Assembly: GCF_900107815.1 (NCBI RefSeq)
Contig: NZ_FNRK01000002.1
Span: forward strand, 62,001-126,000
Length of the DNA: 64,000 nucleotides
Direction: 5' to 3'
From: Eubacterium aggregans
Lineage (GTDB): Bacteria > Bacillota > Clostridia > Eubacteriales > Eubacteriaceae
Position 1 is the first letter of the stretch. Each line of letters begins with the position of its first letter. This document shows positions 1 to 7,928 of the stretch, piece after piece. The notes under the pieces are model-generated. The model was not told where the DNA came from. It did no database searches and saw only the letters and a list, made by a program, of their open reading frames with translations. The position numbers were made by a program, and so were the translations under genes.

Positions 1-1100
1 TCAATCCCTTAATCGAACAAATCGTCTTGGCCACGGGGATTCGTCCCACGGATATTTACACCATTTGTGCGGCTGGAAACACGACTATGGTCCAACTGCT
101 TCTGGGGGTAAACCCAGACTACTTAAGACAGGAGCCCTTTATTCCAGGAGTTTGCCGGGTGAATGAGCTGGCAGCCATGGATTTGGGGATTAATATTAAT
201 GCTGAGGGGCGGATATACCTGGCCCCCTCCGTCGCCAGTTATGTGGGTGGCGATATTACCACCGGCGTTTTCGCTGTGCCCCTGTGGCTCCAGGAGGACT
301 TTACCATGCTGGTGGATTTGGGCACCAATGGTGAAATCGTCTTTGGAAACCAGGACTTCATGATGACCTGTGCCTGCTCCGCTGGGCCAGCCTTTGAAGG
401 GGGAGAGATCAGCTGTGGAACCCGGGCAGTACCGGGAGCCATTGAAGCGGTCCATATTGACGACATCTCTTATAAAGCGGATTTTCATACCATTGGAGAT
501 GAAAAGACAGTGGCGGGAATTTGTGGCTCTGGCATCATCGATTTAATCTGCGAGCTGAAGCGCGTGGGACTCATCGATGGGAAGGGACGGATGCCCCGGG
601 AATTAAGCACTCCCCGGATTGCCTTTGATGATTATGACATCGGGCGGTATCTGTTATTGTCAAAGGATTTGGACGGTGCAGCCCGGGATATTTACTTGAC
701 CGAGGTGGATATCGATAGCTTTATTAAAGCCAAGGGAGCGGTATTCTCGGCCATCAATACCTTACTTAAAACAATGGATATGCCAGTGGAAATATTGTCC
801 AATGTCTACGTAGCTGGTGGGATTGGGACCAATCTCAACATCCACAACGCCATTGCCTTGGGGATGCTGCCGGACATTGAAGAGGAGAAGTACTACTTCA
901 TTGGGAACAGCTCCATCCAAGGCTCTTATCTGGCCTTGACCCTGGCAGAGGCAAAGGAAAAAATCGAAAGTATCGCCGACAATATGACCTATGTGGAATT
1001 AAGTGCCCATCCGGGGTATATGGATGAATTTATTTCAGCCTGTTTCATTCCCCATACGGATAAAAGCCTGTTTCCGAGTTTAAATCAAGGGGGGATGTGA
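1..1100 (+). CDS. acsV: Reductive activator of corrinoid protein (RACo), C-terminal part, truncated by window edge
   Basis: The reading frame is open from base 3 with no start codon, so only the C-terminal ~366 residues are present; the N-terminal [2Fe-2S] domain of this family would lie outside the window. The visible part is an ASKHA-type ATPase fold: AAGNTTM near the start, VDLGTNGEIV, the glycine-rich GPAFEGGEISCG segment, GICGSGIIDL and VAGGIGTNLN are the phosphate and adenosine loops. RACo proteins use ATP to re-reduce Co(II) in the corrinoid iron-sulfur protein to Co(I) after accidental oxidation. Position immediately ahead of acsD/acsC, which encode its substrate, supports the call. 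The stop codon overlaps the start of the next gene, so the two are probably translationally coupled. Confidence 0.93.
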   Translation, partial: NPLIEQIVLATGIRPTDIYTICAAGNTTMVQLLLGVNPDYLRQEPFIPGVCRVNELAAMDLGININAEGRIYLAPSVASYVGGDITTGVFAVPLWLQEDFTMLVDLGTNGEIVFGNQDFMMTCACSAGPAFEGGEISCGTRAVPGAIEAVHIDDISYKADFHTIGDEKTVAGICGSGIIDLICELKRVGLIDGKGRMPRELSTPRIAFDDYDIGRYLLLSKDLDGAARDIYLTEVDIDSFIKAKGAVFSAINTLLKTMDMPVEILSNVYVAGGIGTNLNIHNAIALGMLPDIEEEKYYFIGNSSIQGSYLALTLAEAKEKIESIADNMTYVELSAHPGYMDEFISACFIPHTDKSLFPSLNQGGM

Positions 1101-1744
1101 TGATCGATCGCAAGGCAATTCTTGAGGCCGTTGAGGAGCACCGTAAAGATAAAGTTCCCCTGGAGCATTACCGAAGCTTACTTGGTCAGCATGCCCCCCA
1201 GGAAATGGCAGAGGGAAGCAGCTGTCCATATGACGAAGCTGAAAAATTCTTTGATGTCGTGCTCATGGGAAAGCACTATTTTGTCAGCTACCCCGAGGGG
1301 ATCATTACCATGGAGGATGGCACTGAATGCCAGGATATGCACATGATGACGCTTATCCTGCGATATTTGGAAAATGCGAAGCCCATGGAACCCACAGGTT
1401 CTAATATATCTTACCGGGATATATCCGGTGGGAACCACTATTTTAAAACGTTTGAAGGACGCTGCCTTAAGCGGTTGGCCTTCAGCTTCGGCCATAATCC
1501 AGAGGGTTTTAAAAAGGCCATGGCGGCTGTGGGTGCAGAGCCGGTAAAGGGTGGGGATTTGGCCTACCGATTCCGGTTTGTTGGAAATCGGTATGTTACC
1601 GCTATTTTGTGGCTGGCCGATGAGGAGTTTCCACCGGAAGCCCAGGTGCTCTTTGATGAAAATGTTTTAAGCGTCTTCGATGCCGAGGATTTGGCAGTGG
1701 TTGGCGATGTTTTTATCAGTGAGCTGAAGGCTTATACAAAATAA
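1100..1744 (+). CDS. DUF3786 domain protein of the CODH/ACS operon
   Basis: A 214-residue soluble protein that I recognise as DUF3786 from its overall pattern (N-terminal helix, GKHYFVSYPEG and GGNHYFKTFEGRC segments, C-terminal AILWLADEEFPPEAQVLFDENV). Members are common beside corrinoid and CODH/ACS genes in acetogens and methanogens, but I know of no established reaction. A GTG at 1097 is possible, but ATG at 1100 is better spaced (5 nt) from the AAGGGGGG ribosome site at 1087-1094. The gene overlaps the acsV stop by one base and precedes acsD, so a role in corrinoid protein assembly or activation is an inference from context only. No membrane segment or signal peptide is visible. Confidence 0.85.
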   Translation: MIDRKAILEAVEEHRKDKVPLEHYRSLLGQHAPQEMAEGSSCPYDEAEKFFDVVLMGKHYFVSYPEGIITMEDGTECQDMHMMTLILRYLENAKPMEPTGSNISYRDISGGNHYFKTFEGRCLKRLAFSFGHNPEGFKKAMAAVGAEPVKGGDLAYRFRFVGNRYVTAILWLADEEFPPEAQVLFDENVLSVFDAEDLAVVGDVFISELKAYTK

Positions 1745-1820
1745 TCGAGTTATAAAAGTTTAATCAGTTTATATCAATATAATTTATTTATATTTATTAT
1801 AAAATTCAAAGAGGTTTAGA
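1745..1820 (+). promoter_or_regulatory. AT-rich intergenic region before acsD, possible promoter
   Basis: This 76-bp stretch is almost pure A/T, unlike the GC-balanced genes around it, and contains a TATAAT-like hexamer (within TCAATATAATTT) and a later TATTATAAAA. I cannot find a convincing -35 partner, so this may be an internal promoter that lets the catalytic acs genes be expressed above acsV, or simply a leader that keeps the strong acsD ribosome site (GGAGG at 1821-1825) unstructured. Confidence 0.4.
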
Positions 1821-1833
1821 GGAGGTTTTGGAA

Positions 1834-2769
1834 ATGCCATTTAAAATGACAAAGCAGAAATTCAGTGGCAGTATCAACGAGTGTGTCCTGGGGACAGGCG
1901 AAAAAGCCATCACCATCGGTGGGGAAAAGGGCCTGATGTTCCTTAGTGACGCTGGGCATGCACCAGCAGTGGGAATTGAAATTACCGATTCATATCCGGA
2001 GGATTGGGAACCCTGTTTGAAGGATCTGTACGGTGATGTGATGAAGGACCCAGTGGAATGGGCTAAGTACATTGAAGCCAATACCGATGCTCAATTTATC
2101 GAATTGAAATTCAGCAGTGCAGACCCTAACGGTGCGGATCGTCCGGTGGATGAATGTGTCGAGATTGCAGTCGCCGTTGAAGCCGCTGTGGATCTACCCC
2201 TTATTATTGGCGGTTGTAAAAATGCTGAAAAAGACAGTGAGCTTTTGAGCAAAATTTCACAGGCATTAATGAATAAGAATGTCATTTTATTCTCTGCTGT
2301 GGAAGATAACTATAAAACAATCGGAATCGAAGCCAATGCGGATGGCAACAAGGTTTCAGGTGAATCTGCCGTGGATATCAACCTTGCTAAACAGTTGAAC
2401 ATCCTCATGGACCAACTGGGTGTCAATAAAGATAACATGGTCATGGATATCGGTTCAGCTGCTGTAGGTTATGGTTTTGAATATGTTGCTTCAACCATGG
2501 ACCGCATCCGTCTTGCTGCTTTAGGCCAAAATGACGATTCCCTCCAGATGCCCATCATCACCAATGTAGCCGATGATGCCTGGGGCGTAAAGGAAGCCGT
2601 GTTTACCGAAGAAGAAGCTCCGGAATGGGGGAGCCAGGAAACTCGCGGCATTGATATGGAAGTTTCTACTGTGGCTGCCTGTCTAATTGGAGGCAGTAAT
2701 GCGGTCGTCGTCAGACATCCCAAGTCCGCAGCAGTTGCTTTGGATTTCGTCAAGGAATTAGTTGGTTAG
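1834..2769 (+). CDS. acsD: Corrinoid iron-sulfur protein small subunit (AcsD)
   Basis: A 311-residue TIM-barrel protein of the CdhD/AcsD family. With AcsC it forms the corrinoid iron-sulfur protein, which carries the methyl group from methyl-THF to acetyl-CoA synthase. Family landmarks include INECVLGTGEKAITIGGEK near the N-terminus, the PLIIGGCKNAEKDSELL strand-loop, MVMDIGSAAVGYGFEY and the C-terminal CLIGGSNAVVVRHPKSA. An in-frame TTG at 1828 is discounted because it lies too close to the GGAGG site at 1821-1825; ATG 1834 has 8-nt spacing. It lies directly ahead of acsC (18 bp gap), matching the stoichiometric heterodimer. Confidence 0.96.
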   Translation: MPFKMTKQKFSGSINECVLGTGEKAITIGGEKGLMFLSDAGHAPAVGIEITDSYPEDWEPCLKDLYGDVMKDPVEWAKYIEANTDAQFIELKFSSADPNGADRPVDECVEIAVAVEAAVDLPLIIGGCKNAEKDSELLSKISQALMNKNVILFSAVEDNYKTIGIEANADGNKVSGESAVDINLAKQLNILMDQLGVNKDNMVMDIGSAAVGYGFEYVASTMDRIRLAALGQNDDSLQMPIITNVADDAWGVKEAVFTEEEAPEWGSQETRGIDMEVSTVAACLIGGSNAVVVRHPKSAAVALDFVKELVG

Positions 2770-2787
2770 GAAAGGCGGCGTACTAAA

Positions 2788-4134
2788 ATGGCAGTAAAAG
2801 GATTAGATATTTTCAAATTAACTCCCAAAAAGAATTGTAAGGAATGTGGATTCCCTACCTGTATGGCATTCTCAATGAAAGTGGCCGCTGGTGCTGCTGA
2901 GTTGGAAAAATGTCCCTATATTTCAGACGATGCCAAGGCAGTCCTCTCTGAAGCGACGGCACCTCCCATGAAAACCATCAAGGTAGGTACCGGTGAAACA
3001 GAATATACCCTCGGTGGCGAAACCGTGCTCTTCCGCCACGAAAAAACCTATAATAACAAAGCCCTCATGGCTGTCGAACTCTCAGATGCCGATGCAGATG
3101 ATGTGACAGAAGCCAAAATCGCTCACTTAGAGAGCGTAAAATACGATCGGATCAGCGAAATGATGTTCGCTGAAATGGTTGCAGTCCGTTACGCAGGCGA
3201 TAAGGACAAATTCTTAGCCCTCATTGCCAAGGCAATTGAGCTCGGCCGTGTACCCATCGCCGTTGTTGAAGATGCAGATGTGGCTAAAGAAGCTGCTGCC
3301 GCCATCGCTCCCGTCAAGGGGATTCTCATGGCTGCCAACGGTGATAACGCTGAAGCCATGGCCGCTGTTGCAAAGGAAGCGGGTGTCGTCCTGGGTGTGA
3401 CAGCGGACAGCATCGAAGCCCTCCACGATACAGTGGAAAAAATCGAAAAGGCCGGCTACAAGGAATTGATCCTGAATGTGGGCGAAACCTCCATTAAAGA
3501 TGCCTATCAAAATGCCGTAACCATTCGAACCAATGCCCTCAAGGGGGACGACCGGACCTTCGGTTATCCGTCCATCGTCTTTGTTAATAAGCTGGCAAAA
3601 AGCTCTGAAATGGAAGTGGCCCTTGCCTCTGCTTTCATTATGCGCTACGGCTCCGTTATCGTCATGAATGATATTGATTATGCCCAGGCTCTGCCACTGT
3701 TCGGTCTGCGCCAGAATATCTTCACCGATCCCCAGAAGCCAATGCGTGTTGAACCCGCCATCTATGAATACAATAAGCCCGATGACAATGCACCAGTCCT
3801 CGTTACCGTTGACTTTGCATTATCCTACTTCGTGGTTTCCGGCGAAATCGAACGCTCCAAGGTGCCGTCTTACCTGATTATCCCCGACGCTGGTGGATAC
3901 TCTGTTCTGACCGCTTGGGCTGCCGGTAAATTTGGTGCAGGAACCATCGCTGATTTCGTTAAGGAATCCGGCATTGAAGAAAAAACAAAGAGCAGAAAGC
4001 TCATTCTTCCTGGGAAGGTCGCTGTCCTTCAGGGGGATGTCGCTGAAAAACTGCCGGATTGGGAAGTCATTGTTGGACCGACCGAAGCCATGCAGGTTCC
4101 CAAGTTTATGCGGGATCTTTGCGGCATTAGCTAG
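2788..4134 (+). CDS. acsC: Corrinoid iron-sulfur protein large subunit (AcsC)
   Basis: A 448-residue protein, the usual length for AcsC/CdhE. Residues 17-42 hold the [4Fe-4S] motif Cys17-x2-Cys20-x4-Cys25-x16-Cys42 that passes the reactivating electron to cobalt. A TIM barrel follows (for example MLAANGDNAEAMAAVAKE and LILNVGETSIKDA), and the C-terminal region (PDAGGYSVLTAWAAGKFGAG) is the corrinoid-binding Rossmann-like domain. The protein accepts the methyl group from AcsE and delivers it to the A-cluster of AcsB. It is translated from an AGGAAAGG site just after the acsD stop and is followed by a strong hairpin before acsE. Confidence 0.96.
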   Translation: MAVKGLDIFKLTPKKNCKECGFPTCMAFSMKVAAGAAELEKCPYISDDAKAVLSEATAPPMKTIKVGTGETEYTLGGETVLFRHEKTYNNKALMAVELSDADADDVTEAKIAHLESVKYDRISEMMFAEMVAVRYAGDKDKFLALIAKAIELGRVPIAVVEDADVAKEAAAAIAPVKGILMAANGDNAEAMAAVAKEAGVVLGVTADSIEALHDTVEKIEKAGYKELILNVGETSIKDAYQNAVTIRTNALKGDDRTFGYPSIVFVNKLAKSSEMEVALASAFIMRYGSVIVMNDIDYAQALPLFGLRQNIFTDPQKPMRVEPAIYEYNKPDDNAPVLVTVDFALSYFVVSGEIERSKVPSYLIIPDAGGYSVLTAWAAGKFGAGTIADFVKESGIEEKTKSRKLILPGKVAVLQGDVAEKLPDWEVIVGPTEAMQVPKFMRDLCGIS

Positions 4135-4156
4135 AAAGCACAGAGTAGCATTCAAA

Positions 4157-4216
4157 GCCAGAATGAATTCTGGCTGGAGGAGCGCTTTCCCCTTGGAAAA
4201 TGGGGAAGGTGCTCCT
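4157..4216 (+). promoter_or_regulatory. Double intercistronic hairpin between acsC and acsE
   Basis: Two adjacent inverted repeats are visible. The first is GCCAGAA / TTCTGGC (4157-4163 and 4168-4174, 4-nt loop). The second has 15-nt arms at 4178-4192 and 4202-4216 that pair along their full length with two G-U wobbles and a 9-nt loop. No T-run follows, so this is not a standard terminator. An mRNA processing or stability element that sets different levels for acsDC and acsE is the likeliest reading. The acsE ribosome site lies just downstream. Confidence 0.65.
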
Positions 4217-4251
4217 GTGAATAAATGTTGAAAGCGTGAAAGGAGACTCCT

Positions 4252-5037
4252 ATGTCTAAATTTATGGTAATTGGTGAACGGATCCACTGTATCTCACCGG
4301 TAATTCGCAAAGCTTTTGAAGAACGTAATCCTGAACCAATCCTGGCTCGTGCAAAGGAACAACTGGATGCTGGTGCAGATTATTTGGATCTGAATATTGG
4401 ACCGGCTGAAAAAGATGGTGAAGAACTGATGCAGTGGGGCGTTAAGCTCCTCCAGGAAAACTTTGATAATGTGCCACTGGCATTGGATACCGCTAATATG
4501 AAAGCCATTGAAGCAGGAATCCAGGTTTATGACCGCAGCGTTGGAAAGCCCATGGTTAACTCAGCGGATGCCGGCGAACGAATCGGTTATTTGGATCTGG
4601 CAGCCGCCAATGATGCCATGTGTATCTGTCTGTGCTCGAAAGAAGGTGTTCCTGGGGACAACGATGAACGGATTGCCTATTGCTCCGAGCTTCTCGAACG
4701 GGGCATGGAACACGGCATGGATCCCACGGACATGCTCTTCGATCCCCTGTTCCTGGTGGTCAAGGGAATGCAGGATAAGCAGATGGATATTTTAGAATGT
4801 ATCAGCATGATTACCGAAATGGGTCTGCTGACCACCGGTGGCTTAAGCAATAACTCCAACGGAGCACCAAAGCACATCCGTCCAATTTTGGATAGTGCCA
4901 TTATGGCCATGGCCATGCAGTGTGGTTTATCCTCTGCAATCATCAATCCCTGTGACAAGCGATTGATGGAAACCATCAAGGCTTGCGATATCATTAAGAA
5001 TGAAATCCTGTATGCGGATTCCGTCTTAGAGTTGTAA
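4252..5037 (+). CDS. acsE: Methyltetrahydrofolate:corrinoid iron-sulfur protein methyltransferase (AcsE)
   Basis: A 261-residue single-domain pterin-binding TIM barrel, the same size as characterised AcsE/MeTr. It transfers the N5-methyl group of methyl-THF to Co(I) of AcsC/AcsD, joining the methyl and carbonyl branches of the pathway. Pterin-site segments are visible: GERIHCISP near the N-terminus, GADYLDLNIGPAEKDGEE, PLALDTANMKAIEAG, GKPMVNSADAG and LLTTGGLSNNSNG. Translation starts at an ATG after AAAGGAG. There is no second domain, so this is not a MetH- or MtrH-like fusion. Confidence 0.97.
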   Translation: MSKFMVIGERIHCISPVIRKAFEERNPEPILARAKEQLDAGADYLDLNIGPAEKDGEELMQWGVKLLQENFDNVPLALDTANMKAIEAGIQVYDRSVGKPMVNSADAGERIGYLDLAAANDAMCICLCSKEGVPGDNDERIAYCSELLERGMEHGMDPTDMLFDPLFLVVKGMQDKQMDILECISMITEMGLLTTGGLSNNSNGAPKHIRPILDSAIMAMAMQCGLSSAIINPCDKRLMETIKACDIIKNEILYADSVLEL

Positions 5038-5050
5038 TTTTAGCTAAAAT
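5037..5050. repeat. 14-bp perfect palindrome at the acsE stop
   Basis: The sequence ATTTTAGCTAAAAT is perfectly self-complementary and begins at the last base of the acsE stop codon. It could be the base of a small hairpin or a protein site; nothing further in the sequence decides its function. Confidence 0.4.
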
Positions 5051-5056
5051 AGAATA

Positions 5057-5100
5057 GAGCGTCTTCGCGAGGGCATCGAAATGCCGGTGCAAAGACGCTC
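5057..5100 (+). promoter_or_regulatory. Branched intercistronic hairpin between acsE and acsA
   Basis: A 9-bp perfect outer stem (GAGCGTCTT at 5057-5065 with AAGACGCTC at 5092-5100) encloses a second stem GGCAT / ATGCC (5072-5076 and 5081-5085) with a CGAA tetraloop. No poly-T follows, so it is not a canonical terminator. It sits 68 bp before the acsA start and may act as an RNA-processing or 5'-stabilising element for the abundant acsA message. A regulatory RNA structure cannot be excluded. Confidence 0.6.
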
Positions 5101-5167
5101 AGAGAGAACACATCTATTATAGCAAATTTTTAACTGTTTGAAAACAGAAGAATGAAGGAGATAAAAT

Positions 5168-7075
5168 ATGTCAAATGAGATGGCCAGTAAGTTATTGGAA
5201 TTTGACCAGATAGCTGAAGCTTTATTAGAAAAGGCCGAAAAGGATGGCGCCGAAACCATGTGGGATCGCCGCAAGGCCTTAAAGGCCCAGTGTGGTTTTG
5301 GTGAAAATGGGATTTGCTGCCGAATTTGTGTCATGGGACCCTGCCGGGTTGGGTTGACCGAAGACAAAGGCGCACAGCGTGGGATTTGTGGCGCGGACCG
5401 TGATACCATCGTCGCCCGTAACTTTGCCCGTATGGTCTGTGCCGGGACATCCGCCCACTCCGACCACGCTCGGGATATCGTCCACGCCATGCACAATTCA
5501 TCCGCAGATGGCCCCTTCAAAATCCGTGAAGAAGGCAAGCTGCGTCGCATCGCTGCAGAATGGGGTCTGGAAGATACTGACACCAAGGAAACCTACGCTC
5601 TGGCCCACGAACTGGCCGAAAAAGCCCTGATGGAATTCGGGAAGCCCTTTGGCACCCAGAACTTCCTGAAGCGTGCACCCAAGGTCCGCCAGGAATTATG
5701 GGATCGGGAACGGATCGCTCCCCGGGCCATTGACCAGGAAGTGGTTACCCTCATGCACTCCACCCACATGGGTTGTGCCTCTGACTACAAATCCATTTTA
5801 AGACGTGCCCTGCGCACCAGTATGTCCGATGGTTGGGGCGGATCCATGATCGGGACCGAATTCTCCGATATCATGTACGGTGTTCCCACCGAACGGGCTT
5901 CCCAGGCCAACCTGGGCGTCATCGAAGAAAACATGGTCAACGTCATGATCCATGGCCATGACCCGAATCTGGCAGAAATGGTGGCCGTGGCCTCCAAGAA
6001 TCCGGAATTTGTGGAATTGGCTAAGGAACAGGGCGCCGACGGCATCAACATCGTCGGGATGTGCTGTACCGGGAACGAAATGACCATGCGTCACGGCATC
6101 CGCATCGCCGGTAACTTCTACCAGCAGGAAATGGCAATCTTAACCGGTGCCATGGAAGCCATCGTCGTCGACGTGCAGTGTATCTTCCCCGCATTGCCGG
6201 AATTATCCAAATCCTACCATACCCGCTTCATCTCCACCTCTCAGAAGGCGAAGATCGCAGGCGATATGTACATCGAATTCAATGAAGAAGATCCCATGGC
6301 CGTGGCCAACGAAGTCATCAAGACGGCTGTCATGAACTTCAAGAACCGCGACGCCTCCAAGGTGAGCATCCCCGAACTCAAATCCGATACCATTGTCGGT
6401 TACTCCGTGGAAACCACCATCAGTGCTCTGGACCGCGTGGTCAACTCCCAGACCGATGTCGCCGGCACATTCAAGCCCCTCATGGACCTCATCTGGGCCG
6501 GCGTCCTCCGTGGTGCCGCTGGCGTGGTCGGCTGTAACAACCCGAAACAAGAACATGACCTGGCCCACATCACCGTCATCAAGGAACTCATCAAGAATGA
6601 TGTAGTCGTCGTCGTTACCGGTTGTGCCGCCCAGGCCGCTGCCAAGGCTGGACTCCTGACCTACGAAGCCAAGGACCTCTGTGGCCGCGGTCTGCGTGAA
6701 GCCTGCGAACGTGCCCATATCCCACCTGTGCTGCATTTAGGCTCCTGCGTGGATAACAGCCGTATCCTGGATTTAGTCAATCAATGTGCCAATGAACGGG
6801 GTATTGATGTCTGTGAACTGCCTGTTGTTGGGGCCGCTCCTGAATATATGTCTGAAAAAGCCGTTGCCATCGCGTCCTATGTGGTCGCTTCTGGACTCAA
6901 TACCTATTTGGGTGTTACCCCCTATGTGGCTGGTAGCCCCAATTTCATGAAGGAAATGAGCGAAGGCCTGAAGGAGTACACGGGAGCTGGTTTTGTCTTT
7001 GAAACCGATCCAATGAAGATGGTTGATTTGATCATGGAAGACATCGAAGACAAGCGTGTCAAATTAGGAATCTAA
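5168..7075 (+). CDS. acsA: Carbon monoxide dehydrogenase catalytic subunit (AcsA/CooS family)
   Basis: A 635-residue Ni-Fe-S CODH. It reduces CO2 to CO, which travels to AcsB. The N-terminus has the D/B-cluster cysteine pattern: Cys42, Cys50, Cys51, Cys54, Cys59 and Cys74 (ICCRICVMGPCRVG and RGICGADR). C-cluster segments follow in order: VMIHGHDP with the ligand histidine, IVGMCCTGNEM, VDVQCIFPALPE, GVVGCNNPKQEHD, VVTGCAAQAA and HLGSCVDNSRI. All metal ligands expected for an active enzyme seem present. It starts at ATG after a GAAGGAG site, and cooC follows after 16 bp, as expected for an enzyme that needs nickel loading. Confidence 0.97.
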   Translation: MSNEMASKLLEFDQIAEALLEKAEKDGAETMWDRRKALKAQCGFGENGICCRICVMGPCRVGLTEDKGAQRGICGADRDTIVARNFARMVCAGTSAHSDHARDIVHAMHNSSADGPFKIREEGKLRRIAAEWGLEDTDTKETYALAHELAEKALMEFGKPFGTQNFLKRAPKVRQELWDRERIAPRAIDQEVVTLMHSTHMGCASDYKSILRRALRTSMSDGWGGSMIGTEFSDIMYGVPTERASQANLGVIEENMVNVMIHGHDPNLAEMVAVASKNPEFVELAKEQGADGINIVGMCCTGNEMTMRHGIRIAGNFYQQEMAILTGAMEAIVVDVQCIFPALPELSKSYHTRFISTSQKAKIAGDMYIEFNEEDPMAVANEVIKTAVMNFKNRDASKVSIPELKSDTIVGYSVETTISALDRVVNSQTDVAGTFKPLMDLIWAGVLRGAAGVVGCNNPKQEHDLAHITVIKELIKNDVVVVVTGCAAQAAAKAGLLTYEAKDLCGRGLREACERAHIPPVLHLGSCVDNSRILDLVNQCANERGIDVCELPVVGAAPEYMSEKAVAIASYVVASGLNTYLGVTPYVAGSPNFMKEMSEGLKEYTGAGFVFETDPMKMVDLIMEDIEDKRVKLGI

Positions 7076-7091
7076 CCGAGGAGATGATTGC

Positions 7092-7877
7092 ATGAAGATT
7101 GCACTGACGGGAAAAGGCGGTGTGGGAAAGACCACAATAACCGCTTGCTTAAGCCGATATTTTGCGGACAAAGGGTATGAAGTCCTCGCTGTAGATGCCG
7201 ATCCAGATGCCAATCTGGGACTGGCCTTGGGGATGAGTGAAGAAATGATCGATTCTATCACGCCCATTTCAGAGATGAAGGATCTGGCGGAGGAACGGAC
7301 CAATGCCACCACCGGTGGCTATGGTGCCTTCTTCAAAATGAATCCAGAGGTCGCAGATATTCCTGAAAAATTCTGCCGCAGATTCAACGGTGTTAAGCTT
7401 TTGACCATGGGAACTGTCGATCTCGGCGGATCTGGATGTGTCTGTCCCGAGCATGTGCTTCTAAAGATGCTCACGACCCATTTGGTTCTGTACGAAAAGG
7501 ACATGGTCATTATGGATATGGAAGCCGGTATCGAACACCTTGGCCGGGGCACGGCCTCGGCGGTGGATGCCTTCATCACTGTAGTGGAGCCTGGAGTGCG
7601 TAGCATTCAGACCTATAAACGGGTATGTAAGCTGGCAGCCGATATCGGAATCCATCAGGTCTATGTCATCGGAAATAAAATACGGGGTCAGAAGGATCGC
7701 GATTTCCTCACCCAGCGTATTGGTGCGGAAAACATCGTTGGCTTCATCGATTATCAGGATTCAATCTCAGAGTCAGACCGGAACGAACACTCTCCCTACG
7801 ACGTACCGGCAATCCGGGAAATGACCGCTAAATTGGGCGATGCCATTGAAACCATCGTCCAGGAAAAAAAGAAATAG
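7092..7877 (+). CDS. cooC: CooC-type nickel-insertion ATPase
   Basis: A 261-residue MinD/SIMIBI-class ATPase. The deviant Walker A GKGGVGKTT lies at residues 7-15, followed by VLAVDADPDANLGLALG and the switch segment MDMEAGIEHLGRG. CooC proteins hydrolyse ATP to load nickel into the CODH C-cluster (AcsF homologues act on ACS). The CVCPEH segment around residue 116 supplies the CxC pair that binds metal at the dimer interface. Its place between acsA and acsB fits maturation of either enzyme. Together with the CooT gene at 10670 and the His-rich gene at 10246, the locus resembles in content the cooCTJ set of Rhodospirillum rubrum. Confidence 0.94.
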   Translation: MKIALTGKGGVGKTTITACLSRYFADKGYEVLAVDADPDANLGLALGMSEEMIDSITPISEMKDLAEERTNATTGGYGAFFKMNPEVADIPEKFCRRFNGVKLLTMGTVDLGGSGCVCPEHVLLKMLTTHLVLYEKDMVIMDMEAGIEHLGRGTASAVDAFITVVEPGVRSIQTYKRVCKLAADIGIHQVYVIGNKIRGQKDRDFLTQRIGAENIVGFIDYQDSISESDRNEHSPYDVPAIREMTAKLGDAIETIVQEKKK

Positions 7878-7928
7878 CCATATTAACGGATGCATGAAGC
7901 ACCCTTTAAGTATTAAGGAGATATTTAT

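Noticed and set aside
3820-4287. 155-residue minus-strand frame across the end of acsC and the hairpin
   Set aside because: It runs through the intergenic hairpin and overlaps two well-supported genes; no family resemblance.
6203-6736. 177-residue open frame on the minus strand inside acsA
   Set aside because: It lies opposite conserved CODH cluster-binding segments and has low-complexity composition; it is a shadow of acsA.
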